Assembly (NCBI GenBank): GCA_964023275.1
Contig: OZ029918.1
Coordinates: 13,416,855 to 13,480,854, forward strand
DNA length: 64,000 nt
Reading direction: 5' to 3'
Source: Norana najaformis
Lineage: Eukaryota; Annelida; Clitellata; Crassiclitellata; Hormogastridae
Part shown: positions 1 to 11,120 of the stretch, one piece after another
Layout of the letters: each line of letters begins with the position of its first letter
Position numbering within the stretch: position 1 is the stretch's first letter
The notes under the pieces: model-generated
What the model was told of the DNA's origin: nothing
The model's database searches: none
What the model saw: only the letters and a program-made list of their open reading frames with translations
Made by a program: the position numbers and the translations under genes

Positions 1-127
1 CAAGAGAATATTATAATGTATTTTGTGAGCTTGATCTCCAATTTGTCATGTGAAAATGAGAAACTGAAGAAATGCAAGTCTGTTGTTGTTTGCAGATGAA
101 AGAACCAAAAAGCAGAGTATCACTTGC

Positions 128-2525
128 CTTTCTTTTTTTCAATGCTGGTTGAATCTTCTTATCTTCATTTGCATCATCCTGCTGTCCGCCTTTTCCATCG
201 GCAGCCAGGCGTTTGCTTCTCATATTGTAAGTCTTAACAACGGGAACCTGGAAAAACAAGCAACTCAGTAGAAACAGTCAAGTGGTTTAAACATATTTGT
301 AAAGCACCTATAGAATCTGCCAGACATAGTGCAAAATACACGTTTGCAGAATATCTTAGTGGGCGTTCAAGATGACCGGTTTCTCTGTGGTCACCCCATG
401 CTCTGGAAGACTGGAAATGCAGCCTTGCACTGAAGACCACCTCTCTGTGGTTGGTATTCAACACTTGATTCAGTCCAGTGCACTGCTGTAGTGTTCGTCT
501 TCTTCATCTTAATGCTTTTCATTGGCCTTTGAAGGATAGGCAACATTTACATGTTTCATTTCATTACAATACATTCTAATCAATACTTGAATGCTTTTAT
601 ATCGGTATGTATGTGGGTATATATGCATGTACGTAAGTTTGTATGTATGTAAGTACGTATGTACACAAGCATGCATCAGGCACGTATGTATGTATTTTTA
701 ACATCTTTTAAGGAATCCTCAATGGCACTGCGTACGGTTATACAAAAGCCCCAATATAGACTGACTTACAATGAAAATGTTTTGAAGGCAGCATATAATG
801 TGCATCAGCAGCTGTCTGTAAGTCTGAGAGGAGCAGGTTCACACCATGTGGGGTTTCAGTTTATTAAATTATCTCATGATCTGAGTATAATTTAAGAAAA
901 ACTTAGATTTACAAACCTTTTTCTTGTCTTCTGATGGCCCCTCATCTTGGGCTTTAGATTCCTCAAGCCTGAAATTAGATTATTAGAAATTATGCAGCAA
1001 CATAACAACAGCAACAAGAAACCATCATTATTACATACAGATATAAAGGCATGCATACATATACAGTGGTATACATGATAAATATATAATACATATGTTT
1101 ATATAAACTGGCCTAATTTAAAGACTTCTATAGCACCATTAGCATAATGCCCAATGCATCAGTCAATGGTCGCTTCAAGTCAAAATCACAATCCAAAATC
1201 ATAATCCTTTGGAGAAGCCAGGTCAAATTCTGAATTGTCTCTCATAAGTTGAAATAAAGTGGTGCTATACAAATGTCTGACTGCATAATAATATTTGATC
1301 AGCTGATAAACCTGGACGAGCATCTACAGTAACTATAAAACGATGCAGTCATAGTGTACTTCATTAATTTCATATAATATATAGTTAGATTGATTTGTTT
1401 CAGTATAATGTACAATAGGCTAACAATTTGTTACCTGGTTCTTTTCTTAGAAGTTTGACTGTTTTCATCTGTGCCAACAGCACTGTCACCAATGTCTTGA
1501 AACAGACAGACGTCCTCCTGAATTTCCTCCTCATTTCCCACCTCAAGCATCCCACCAACGGATTTTTCTGGAGCTTCCAGTCCTGCAGTGCAGTAAGCAT
1601 GGTCTGTGTACGACAAGCTGAAGTCAAGAAAATCCTCCTTCATCGTTACACCCTAGAGCAGAACAGCAAGGCAGGATTTGTTACAGTTATAGTGGCGTTG
1701 GAACAGAGGGTTATTTACAAATTTGGTTATACAGCAGATTAACAAACAGTATATTAGTTACACAGTAGATTTGATTATAACGTAGATTTAATTAAGTCGT
1801 TTGACAGTTTACCTTTATTCATCTCTTAGTGATCTTGGGGTCATCAATTAACTAAGAGTTAACTAACCTTTGCTGTGAAACTGGCCTTAGTTCCTGAACT
1901 TGCTCTAAACTACCAACTGTGCAAGCCTCTGGTTATTTAGTGCTCTGTTATGTTCCCTACTACAGTTACTCTCACTGCAAGGGATGAACTACCTGTGCAT
2001 TGTGCGTACTTTCGTATTTTGCACCTTTTCATTTTGCACCTTTTCAGTTATGACAGCATATCTGCCTGGTATATACTGTTTCAAGTTTTATGCATTAAAA
2101 TATACTAAATATATATAGCCTACACTTTCCTACACCACAGATGTTGGTTTAGATATAATGCAGGTTAATTTACAGCATGCTTCTCTAATATCATAGATTT
2201 GGCCATGGATTTAGCATCAAACAACACAGTTTGGAAATAAAACATTACATGCAATGAATTAATATAAACTTTAAAAAACAAAAATACACAAATTTTTTAA
2301 AGTATACGCAATATATAAATACAGTTTAGTTTAAAGTTAAATTTTTAAATAGATTTGTGTTTCACACCTGAAATAAGGCATCATCAACTTCAAAATCAGC
2401 ACCCGGCTTAAACTCAACATCAGCAAGACCATCTCCTTCATACTTGGGATCCATAAGGTCATCAGAATGGAGTTCTGCCAGAGATGTTGTTTCAATTACT
2501 GCTATTGTTAATCACGCCAAGAGCT
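128..2525 (-). CDS. 5' part of an unrecognised, probably nuclear protein (4 coding exons, continues off the window)
   Basis: Read on the minus strand, exons at 2368-2525 (ATG at 2454), 1435-1652, 917-968 and 128-247 join with consistent phases (0, 2, 0, 0). Acceptors are TTTTGCAG, CTGCTCTAG, ATTTCAG and TTTTTCCAG; the first three donors are GTGTGA, GTAACA and GTTTGT. The first ~100 residues are acidic (starting MDPKYEGDGL). The part encoded at 917-968 and 128-247 is rich in Lys/Arg, for example NMRSKRLAAD and ALKKRK, which look like nuclear localisation signals. In the 5'UTR exon an in-frame stop precedes the ATG. After 128 there is either a GC-AG intron (AAG then GCAAGT) or read-through to a stop at 11-13, giving about 197 residues. 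The read-through tail looks less gene-like. I do not recognise the family. No domain or catalytic motif is visible; nuclear location is inferred from the basic stretches only. Confidence 0.6.
605..697. repeat. Degenerate TATG/GTAT microsatellite
   Basis: Imperfect TATG/TACG repeat inside the intron between the exons at 917-968 and 128-247 of the gene at the left edge. Confidence 0.8.
1121..1180. repeat. Dispersed LINE-tail-like repeat, copy 1
   Basis: The motif ACTTCTATAGCACCATTAGC followed by AATGCCCAATGCATCAGTCA and ATGGTCGCTT recurs at 28940-29000 and, more diverged, at 21945-22010. It resembles the GCGC-TATA-type 3' ends of the CR1/L2-like elements in this window. It lies in an intron of the gene at the left edge. 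Confidence 0.55.
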
Positions 2526-4436
2526 CTGCAAAACAGCAACACACCTCATGAGGATTAATTAATTAGTGTTCTTTTTGTTGTATTGGTATTTGAATGACAA
2601 TAGAATTACTTTAACTGTTGCCAGCTGGACACATATCTATCAATAGCCTGGAAGTTCTTTGTGAAGACGCCTATGATATTTTGCCGCATTTACATTTAAA
2701 CATTCTGATATGTTTTGTGTGTCAGTAAGATTGATATGCCAACCAATGACTGAAAATTAAACTCCATCAATCTCTTTGGAAAATTGTTGAATTTTACAGT
2801 TTTAAATAATTTGTTGTAATTGTAATCACAAAACTGTATAGCGTCTGTTCAAAAGAAACTACTAGAGGCACTATACAAATTTGCAATTACACAGCTTGGC
2901 ATATTTGCAATAATTGCCTTCACTGCATTTTATGCGTTTTTCTTACCACTCTGCCAAAGTTCTAAAATATACATTGAACCACTGTAGCAGCAATTTCTCA
3001 TCTGGTGATTCTGAATCGTAAAGACACTATCTGAACTTGAATTCTAGACTTACAACTCTGCACAATTTTGTCTTATAAATTGGAACTAGACATTTAAAAT
3101 TGAAACCTCAGCTCATTTGGGAAGCATTAGCAGAAGTATGCGTGTATTGGATTTAAGGAGGCACTCATGACCAAGATGATAGCCTCGGAGGTTAGACACA
3201 GTTCCACAATGCCACCTACATCGATTTCACGTGAAGGGCCAAGAATTTGAGCAAGGATTGCAGAGGTGAAAAGCCTATGCGTTACCTGTTGGGCCACTAA
3301 GCCAGTTTAGCTAGCAGAAGTCAAGTGGCCACATACTTCAACTGTATGATAAAAAACTGAATTATTGCAGTCCAGAGCTACAAATTTGTATCTAGTTAGT
3401 ACCAAATTCCCTGCAACATTTAGTTTTAGACCAAAACAATTCATGCCTCCAAGCACACTATCCTAGAAAACAGTTGTGCAAAACACATTGTCGTTCTATT
3501 TTGGATGTTCTTTTGTCAAGGATGTTTAAGAATTTGACTCTCGCCGTGTCCAAGAAGTAGGCCTTTGAAACTGTTTGGCAAAATACTGTATTGTTTTGCA
3601 TTTTCATTTGTCAAATTTTTGAACAATCAAATATTGCCAAATGAGTTTTTTGTTAATGTTTTCTTTGTAAAACAGTGGCTATGGCAATTTCACATGTTCA
3701 ACTTGTTTTGTGTAGAAGCAGGATTAGGACTATTCCCCAAGACAATTCTCCTGGTCATTTCCCCTCATAGGACAATTCCCCTAGTTGTTTCTTCCACCGG
3801 AAGCAGGTGCAATAAACTAAATTTTATAATCAGTAACAGTGACGGAAGCATAGTGTAGTAGTTTACATAATCATAAGTGTAGCAGCGTTACATAATCATG
3901 ATTCTACACAATGGAAGTGAACAGAGCATAGGACCTGACCAGTCAAGAAGAAGCATTGGAATATCATAGTTACTGTAGAACAGAAATAGCTGCCGAGAAC
4001 TAGCAACAGTGTTGAAGGTTGGAACAGAAAAATTCAGGTGGCAGTAGCTGGGCAGCATCCAAACTTCTGGAGCTTCCTTACAATTCTTAAACATTAACAA
4101 AGTCTTAAGAACACTGTTCTGAACCAGCATATTTGCGGTCATGCAGTACAACAAACAGAAAAAGTATAGAGATTGTAATACACAAATTATGAATATTGTT
4201 AGTGATTTTGGGCATTAATCGAATCTGGATTACTTACGCTTAATTTTCAACTATGACCTTCTGTGAATAGAAGTAGTTAGACTTATACCCTTGTACTGCT
4301 ATTAAATACAAGTTTAACAAATTTCTTACATATTTTGTCTTACATATGTATAATTTATTACACAAAAGTTAGGGAGGAACATCCTGGGAGAAATGTCCAG
4401 GAGGGAATTGTCCTAATAATAATAAGACAATTTATA
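2526..4436. other. Non-coding stretch upstream of the left-edge gene
   Basis: No convincing coding exon. Two short pieces with good splice signals on the minus strand could be 5'UTR exons of the neighbouring gene: 3286-3310 (acceptor TTCTGCTAG, donor GTAACG) and 4238-4260 (acceptor TTCACAG, donor GTAAGT; stops in all frames). A LINE-tail-like string (GAGGCACTATACAAATTTGC) lies near 2860-2890. Confidence 0.35.
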
Positions 4437-4760
4437 TAGCGCCGTAGCACAGCCGAGGCCGAAGAAAAGGGCGCTGTACAAGGGTTCAAAAATCAACTGC
4501 AGTCATAAGATATCCTAAAAAGATGTCTTGAGTCGTGACTTGAATGTGTCCAGCGATGGGGCATTCGTCACATTCTCAGGAAGACTATTCCACGCAGTGG
4601 GTCTGGCGACAGTGAAGGAACGTTCGCCGAACTTCGTGGAAGAACGCGGGACATGCAGTTGATTCCTCGATGAGGACCGTAGGGGGGAGATGTCTAGATT
4701 CTGTTGAAGCATTAGACTGAACTTTGTCTTATAACTATTCAGGTTCAAGCTTAAGAATCA
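4437..4760 (-). mobile_element. 3' end of a CR1/L2-like LINE
   Basis: On the minus strand, 4515-4748 encodes the usual C-terminal tail of this type of LINE ORF2: ...FGERSFTVARP, TAWNSLPENV, SLDTFKSRLKTSF, then a stop. It is followed by a 3' end reading GGCGCTATATAAATTGTC and a short ATT tail at 4418-4436. The endonuclease and reverse transcriptase are absent, so the copy is strongly 5'-truncated, as is normal for target-primed insertions. Clade is inferred from the tail motif only. Confidence 0.8.
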
Positions 4761-5016
4761 CCAAAGCCTGACTTCTGGTTTTCCTGAACACCAAATTTTG
4801 ACCAGACTTCTCCAGTAGATTCAGAGTTTTAGAATAGCTTTGCTAGAAACGACCGTCAATCAATTGTTGCCTTGCGCATTATGATAACAGCACTATAGAG
4901 GTCATTACACTAGATATGTAAATTAAAGGTTGATAATGGTGTTCTTTTGTAATGTAAGAGGAGTCATTTAGCTGATGTTTATTCAGACCTGCCCATTCTT
5001 CAGCATAAGACACTTA

Positions 5017-5802
5017 CAGAGCACACTGTTTAACACAAAATGCAGGGGACTAGTGTGAACAACTTGTGTTAACCGAATTTTGCCTTTTTTCAATTCAGTA
5101 TTAAAATTTTTAATATATGCTTTACTGTAATGTATACATAATGATCACTGTGTACAGAACTCATACTGGAGTAACTTATTCAAACAAACTAGACAAGACT
5201 ACATAAATTCATTTAATCCTTCCCTACATGGTAATTAATTTAACATAATAAAAGATAAACTTGTAAAAATTTTAATATACTACTTTAAAATCAAAGTTAA
5301 TAAAAGTTCAAATCCTATGCTGAAACCCTGTAATGGTTCGAAAGATGATTCAAGACAAAGAGTAAAATTATCTTGGACCCAGATTCAGCTGACATCAGTC
5401 ACAACGCCTGGCAAATAACCACCGCAGTCACAAATCATAAATGCAACATCTTATATTCCGTTCTACACTACAAGCATTTTCCCATGATGCTGTGACCTGG
5501 AGAGGTTATAAGTTGTATTTCACAGTAGTAACGAATATCTCAACTGCCACAAGTGCAAAGACCCAACAGCATAACTTGAAACAAATATGACCGTTTTACA
5601 TGGAATAAGCAGAGCCAGGTGTTGAAAATAAATCAATATTTTGTGCTATCCGGGTTTTCCTATTGCACTTTCTTCTGAGGAACCCACTTGTAAAGCAATA
5701 TCTCTGTTTTATAAATTTCACAATACAGCTACTAATTTACATTAAAATCCATTGATGCTGGAACAGACCAAGCATCCCTTTCGTGTTAAGTGTTTTCCAT
5801 TG
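5017..5802 (+). mobile_element. ~0.8 kb TA-flanked MITE, copy 1 (Tc1/mariner-pogo-like ends)
   Basis: Bounded by TA on both sides. The left end CAGAGCACACTGTTTAACAC and right end GTGTTAAGTGTTTTCCATTG are imperfect inverted repeats. The whole interval aligns along its length with 61506-62308: shared blocks include TTTAACACAAAATGCAG, AATGGAGTACACA-like and CAACTGCCA. No transposase ORF is present. Ends that start CAGT/CAGA with TA duplications are typical of Tc1/mariner and pogo elements; the superfamily call is inference. A piece at the right end reads as a 93-codon ORF (5752-6033) without recognisable content. Confidence 0.75.
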
Positions 5803-5804
5803 TA

Positions 5805-7195
5805 TAGCCTTTTGGTGCCCTGCCACTATGTCTTTTTCACCACTGACTCTGCAGTTCAATCTTGGTCTTTTGAGGTTTTCAAAGGCTTGCACAGAGAGGT
5901 TGGCTGGTTATATTTTTGTTGTCCAGGCGTTTCATCATTGCCTAGACCATTTAATGGAGGAGGTTCTCGCTTTGCAGCATTATTGTTGTTTGCAGTGTGG
6001 AACAAATGTGTGACACCTATTCTGCGTAATTAAACCATTAAATTGTCTACTCTCCTGCAATCAAGACAATCATGGGCATACCTCCACAAAAGCATTTAAA
6101 TATAAGTTGATTCTTTCTTATCCTCACATTTTCAAAAACTGGGCACCCAAACTGTTGTTATATTCAAACCAAAGCAGTATTAGGTTCATGCGCTTTTCAA
6201 AAACTGCTGGTTCAAAGTTTTGCTTCCCACTTCTAACCACTCTGCCAAGTTTCTGCTCATAACGCTTTGGAGTTAAAACCTTACTCCAACCTGCCTGTAC
6301 ACCAAAGCCTGCCTTCTAGTTTCGCTAATCTCTTGGACTGTGACTTGACCTGTCCAACATTTCACCACAAGGTGAGTGACTGCTGATAAACTGTGTGCTT
6401 TGATTGTGCCACAGGTCTTTAGAATTGAAAGCTGGCAAGACTTAAGGGCATGATACACTGTGAACACAAACATTTTCTGGCTATTTTTATTTTTCCAAGC
6501 AGCACGGGTATCTTACTCTTATTTTCCAACTATTAGTTGGTCACTCTTAGTCTGTCTAATATAAGCTTGATTACACTGCGACAGACTTCCTCACTGATCA
6601 TCACATCAGTACTCTAATGTCACTGCTTCATCATGACTTGTCCGCTGCCTTTGATGCTATTAATACTACCATTTTCTGTCAGACCATGGCCTAGCCTGGC
6701 ACTGATTTACACTTATATCAGATAGCAGGGCCTGGACTCAACCTTGGGGCCAAATTTAGGGGCATCAGCCTGTGTCTTGTCTTGTCACATTTGGCTTTGG
6801 CCTCATTGCATCTGGCCTTTGCTTCATGATTTAAGGCCTCGGGCATCAACATTGGGTTGAACTGCTATACTGCCCTGATGAGCGGCGGCTGTGCATTAAC
6901 AGCACCTTGAAAAGGGACTGCCTATCCAGTAGGAAGTGCCCATTAATTGCCCGCTTGGTACCCACACAAGCTGTTGAACTAATAGGTGGTGACCGTTAAT
7001 CTTGCTGGCCACAACATATACTTGTACACTGTCGTCTCTGTCATAATGCACATACCTTCTGGTAGTGACCCAACTGCAGTTTTGGCTTTGGTGTGCCATC
7101 TGTTGAAGCCTTGTGCATTCGACACTGGCACAATAGAAGTTACTAATTACAAATTACTGTCTTAGCAGGTAGGTGACCAATAACCCTGCCAGCTA
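5805..7195. other. Intergenic stretch without recognised genes
   Basis: Nothing coding is supported. Around 6720-6900 the sequence is unusually rich in GGC/CTTGGC words, but there is no open frame of note. Confidence 0.4.
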
Positions 7196-7199
7196 GACA

Positions 7200-7345
7200 C
7201 ATAGGCTGTCTTTGTGGCCTAATGGTTTTGCAACTAGTTACGTTGAGAGGACTGGGTTATTCCAATGTGATTTTGCTTAAAACAATCCATTGACTGATGC
7301 TTTGTGCAGCAAGATAGCAGTACTACAGAAGTTTACAGATTAGAT
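7200..7345 (+). mobile_element. tRNA-derived SINE
   Basis: The head reads GTGGCCTAATGGTTTTGCAA, an A-box-like segment, and then GGACTGGGTTATTCC, which resembles a B box. The body and tail CATTGACTGATGCTTTGTGC and ACTACAGAAGTTTACAGATT recur at 42755-42815 and 43410-43475. This layout is typical of a tRNA-derived SINE; the family name is unknown. Confidence 0.6.
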
Positions 7346-7871
7346 TAACCAGTGGTATGATCACTATGTCTGGCAGTCTAACCAGCTGACGGTGACCACT
7401 GATTCTGCCAGTCAGATACATATGCTGCGTAACAGGATCTTGGACTGTGCCTCTGAGTACCAGACAAACATTACTAGAAACTCAATAACAGCTGAAGAAG
7501 TCTGAATGATTTCAAGTGCTGTTTGTCCGTCACTAATCATGTAATAACTCCATGTGTAATTCGTCATTTCCAACATCATACATTTTCAACCTACCATAAG
7601 GTGCTATATTAAGTATTTTGATATATGTAGATACCTATATACACGATGGCCCAGAATTTTCTGTGATGTCCAATCATCTTTCCACAATTCAACCATGACC
7701 TCTTCTTCCTGTGGTTCTATTAAAATTGACAATTGTACTTAAACAATGTTTTTTGCCTACTGGTTCAGATTTTACTTTGCAGAACCAAGATGCTGAACAT
7801 TCTTTTCTATTAGTAGTTATTAATGACTTCTGGAACTCTTCCATACAACTGTTCTCATCACTCTTTCATAT

Positions 7872-8063
7872 CAGTGCAAATTGTTTAACACAAAATGCAG
7901 GACACTAAAGTGAACAATTCAAAATAACTGAATTTTGTTTATTCCAATTCTAAACTTTTTAACTAAGCCTGCAGGTACTGTGGTGCATATGATCGTTGGG
8001 CATAGCACTTATAATGGAGTACACAAATTTAAACAAATTATACAAGATTAGGGCCTATATTCA
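7872..8063 (+). mobile_element. MITE copy 2, left end only
   Basis: CAGTGCAAATTGTTTAACAC and the next ~190 bases match the left end of the 5017-5802 element. The match stops where LINE-derived sequence begins near 8070. Confidence 0.6.
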
Positions 8064-8069
8064 GGTAAA

Positions 8070-8350
8070 TCCACTATGACAGAGAGGCCGCCGACGGTGG
8101 ATAAGCAATTTCAAAAAGGCAAGTCTTAAGCAGAGAGTGAAACAAATATAGGGAGAAAGTTCCAAAATTTAGGTCCAGTAACTGAATAAGCTCATTCAAC
8201 AAGAACAGGAGAACAAAGCATTTGCCAAAGATATTCTTGAAGACATGGGGACATAACACCTACCTAGTCTTAGGTGTGACCAGAGAAAGACAATCAGATG
8301 AACTGATTAAATAATGATAAGTCTAAGGAATAAGGACTGATTTTAAGTAT
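8070..8350 (-). mobile_element. CR1/L2-like LINE 3' region (copy shared with 63700-64000)
   Basis: Minus-strand frames give pieces of the LINE C-terminal signature: ..GPKFWNFLP.. and LLKTCLFEIAYP. The nucleotide string TCCACTATGACAGAGAGGC through AGTTCCAAAATTTAGGTCCA is repeated near 63720-63850, and the later TCTTAGGTGTGACCAGAGAA near 63895. An insertion at 8206-8253 is repeated at 8584-8640 (TTTGCCAAAGATATTCTTGA). Confidence 0.6.
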
Positions 8351-8940
8351 TGTGGTTGACCATAGTTCAATGTTTTATACACTATAAGTCCCAATTTAAA
8401 ACAAATTCTTTGTTGAACAAGAAGTCAAACAAGAAGTCAGTGAAGAGATTTAAGCATATGGGTTATAAGCACATATTTTGTAATATTAGCTATAGCTTTA
8501 ATTAAGCAGTTCTGAACTCTTTGGAATTTCTGCACGCTTGACTTTGAGATACCAACACAAGAATCGAGTTATGCCAGTCAAGGCGACTGGAGAACAATGC
8601 ATTTGCCAAAGATATTCTTGAAGACATAGGGACATAACACATATTTCTGCATGTCACGAATATACATGTATGATGACTTACAGATACCATTTACTCAGTC
8701 AGTGAGATATAAGAGTAGAATCAAAAACAGTTCCCAGTTTCAAGCATATAAGCCATTTAAACTTCTTAAGTTGCTGCGTATCGCCCAGCAGTAGAAATTC
8801 AATTTTCGATAAGTCAACAAGAATCTTACTAGCTGCCATTTAAGACTGCATCTCATCAATAGCGCTGGCCAAAAGCTGCACAAACTAGTGACAAGACAAA
8901 CTGTCAAAAGAAATGTAAATGATTATAATCAGCACAGAAA
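8351..8940. repeat. Dispersed-repeat sequence linked to LINE fragments
   Basis: Contains a second copy (8584-8640) of a block from 8206-8253, and non-coding wording (AGCACAGAAACGACATCCTG) typical of the regions flanking LINE ends in this window. No gene is seen. Confidence 0.4.
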
Positions 8941-8954
8941 CGACATCCTGAAGA

Positions 8955-9160
8955 ATGATTACTGAGCAGTCTACCTAGTGCTGTTAATGTACACCAAGGG
9001 GTGTTGTGTATAATATGAGCGGGCCTTTTCTGTTGGCCCCAGAGTTTGGAACTCCCTTTGTCAAACAATCGCTCTGCATAGTCTGTGTTGGCCTTTAGAG
9101 CTCGACTAAAACCCATCTCGTCCTGAACCACTTTCACCATAGACTGTTTAAGTAAGTAAG
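8955..9160 (+). mobile_element. CR1/L2-like LINE C-terminal fragment
   Basis: Plus-strand translation gives YERAFSVGPRVWNSLC, matching the ..R.FSV..P..WNSL.. tail motif. It is followed by a stop-broken LELD*NPSRP that corresponds to the L..LKT.LF block. Confidence 0.65.
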
Positions 9161-9290
9161 TAATGCATTTGTTAACATGCCATAAGTCCACTGACTGAGC
9201 AAGGAATCGTAGGCGTGGGTGGGTCACAGCGGTCAGACAACAAAAGCAAGATGGTACAAATAGGTCTTTCGCCGCTTTACGAATGTCTAA

Positions 9291-9520
9291 TTTTTCTTTG
9301 TCTTCTTGGATTTCCTTCTCGGCTTTTGACTGGACTTACCTTGGAATTTGGCAAGCACCCCAAATTTGCTTAGAAGAGACCAGCTGCTGATACCCCGTTG
9401 TGCATTACTGTATTTGTCATAGAAGTTCTAGAATTATTTGGATCATTATTTACAACCAAATACAATTAAAACATTAACAAAACTCATTAAGCAAGCGCTA
9501 ATCAGCGCGATGAGTATGTG
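9291..9520 (+). repeat. Long direct repeat, copy 1 (partner at 10855-11095)
   Basis: About 230 bp, beginning TTTCTTTGTCTTCTTGGATT and containing GGAATTTGGCAAGCACCCCA and CCAAATACAATTAAAACATT, recurs at 10855-11095 with modest divergence. Both copies follow a LINE C-terminal fragment, so this is probably its 3'UTR. The middle of the unit (..GAGACC..TGATACC..TTGTGCATTACTG..CATAGAAGTTCTAG) resembles the tails of the SINEs at 7200, 42690 and 43385. Confidence 0.75.
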
Positions 9521-9639
9521 ACGAGTAAATGCCTGTGAATAAGCTGACCCCCGTGACATGGCTTTCGTTGGGCACTGTAGAAATCTCGGGGTTACAACCT
9601 CGTACAGCCTTTCAAGGGCTCACAGCAGACTTTGCAGAA

Positions 9640-10555
9640 CCAATATTTTGAACTTTCTCTTCTACACACAGTTCTCAATGACTTCTGATGCAAACATTGC
9701 AATGTAAAAACTGCTGGCCCATACAGTGAAAGGACAAACACATCAGTTCCACATAAAAAGTTTCAGTTTCAACTCTTTGTTAAACTCATTTGACTGCTTG
9801 CAAGTTTGCTGTTTTTTGTTTTGACCTTTTACTGTTTCATGTATGCCACAACTGAGCTGCGGTGAGCATGATTTAAAATGTTTGGTGTAAACTCTGTGGC
9901 AGAATGTATGATATAAATAGTAATCATTTAGATTTTAAACATACAACACCATATCAGTAGCACCAGTCTGAGGTGCTCTACACAAGGCTTTCAGTGTCAC
10001 AGGAGAGTTTTTAGAGTATAGCACAATGTGGTGCAATTTGTGTAAATTAGAGCTGTCCAAATATTTTTCTCCCAGATGATCTAATGATGAAGATTCCAAG
10101 GCATGTATCAGAATGTATGGTAAGGAGAGTAACCATTTAGATTTGATATGCATGACCTATATGCACCATCTCCCAAAGATGCTCTACAAATGGCTTTCAG
10201 TGTGATGGAGACATCTACAGAGATTAGGAGGTTGCAATGCAATTCATCTCAAGCCGATCTGTCATACATTTTTCATCAAGAGGACCAAATGGGGAAGACT
10301 CCAAGTGCCAAGTACATGTCAATGAGCCAGAAAGGGGTTATTGGCAGGTTATCCCTTGCTTCAGAGCATAATGCATAATTACCAATGGACCAGAGCTGGG
10401 AATTAGCCTAATCAAAAAATGCACAGCCCACAGAAGTAGTTTAGAGTAATGCCAGCCATGGAAGCACTCATAAGTTTGATTGTGAAAAGTAACAGATAAA
10501 CACTGTATAAAGTCCCAACACTAAATAAGAGATTTTAAAGTTTCAGGGCATATAA
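9640..10555. other. Intergenic stretch with weak internal duplication
   Basis: Two similar segments lie near 9910-10060 and 10100-10210 (..GATTT..ATGCACCAT.. and ..GGTGCTCTACACAAGGCTTT / GATGCTCTACAAATGGCTTT). No coding feature is supported. Confidence 0.4.
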
Positions 10556-10629
10556 TCCCATATGGTATGGCATGTGAAGCCCATATAACAATGTTCCCAT
10601 ATGGGATTTACATGTCCTACCATATGGGA
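10556..10629. repeat. Perfect-looking hairpin
   Basis: Left arm 10556-10578 (TCCCATATGGTATGGCATGT..) pairs with right arm 10607-10629 (..TACATGTCCTACCATATGGGA), with about 20 of 23 positions complementary. The 28-nt loop itself holds the palindrome TCCCATATGGGA (10595-10606). It could be the remnant of a foldback element; no function is known. Confidence 0.8.
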
Positions 10630-10799
10630 CGATATGTCATCCTACGTAGGCTCTACCGTTGTTGGGGCAGTGACTTTGCAGCCGTCTTCCACGTGTTGTT
10701 GATCAATTGTAGGTAGGTGTTTGCAGTCTGTCAACGCTATCATCCAAATCAGAGTGAATTTTAAAACTGCTGTTGCTCGAAATGTCAATCATAGCAGGA

Positions 10800-11120
10800 T
10801 TTCATAAACTTGACTAAAACCCAACTTTTCCTGGACTCATTTTCTCCATAGGATGTTTCTTTGTCTTCTTGGATTTCCCTCTTGGCTTTTGACAGGACTT
10901 ACCCTGGAATTTGGCAAGCACCCCAAATTTGCTTTGTAAAGACCATCTGTTGGTGTCCTTTGTGCATTATTACAGTAGTGCTATAGAAGTTCTAGGATTA
11001 TCTGGATCATTATTTACAGCCAAATACAATTAAAACATTAACAAAATTCAGTAAGCAAGTGCTAGTCAGCAAGAAGAGTATCTCGTACAGTTGGAGGGCT
11101 CACAGCAGACTTGTTGTTTA
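10800..11120 (+). mobile_element. CR1/L2-like LINE tail plus 3'UTR (direct-repeat copy 2)
   Basis: 10805-10850 gives INLTKTQLFLDSFSP, the L..LKT.LF block that ends this ORF type. 10855-11095 is the partner of 9291-9520. The shared GGGCTCACAGCAGACTT follows both copies (near 9617 and 11095). Confidence 0.65.
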
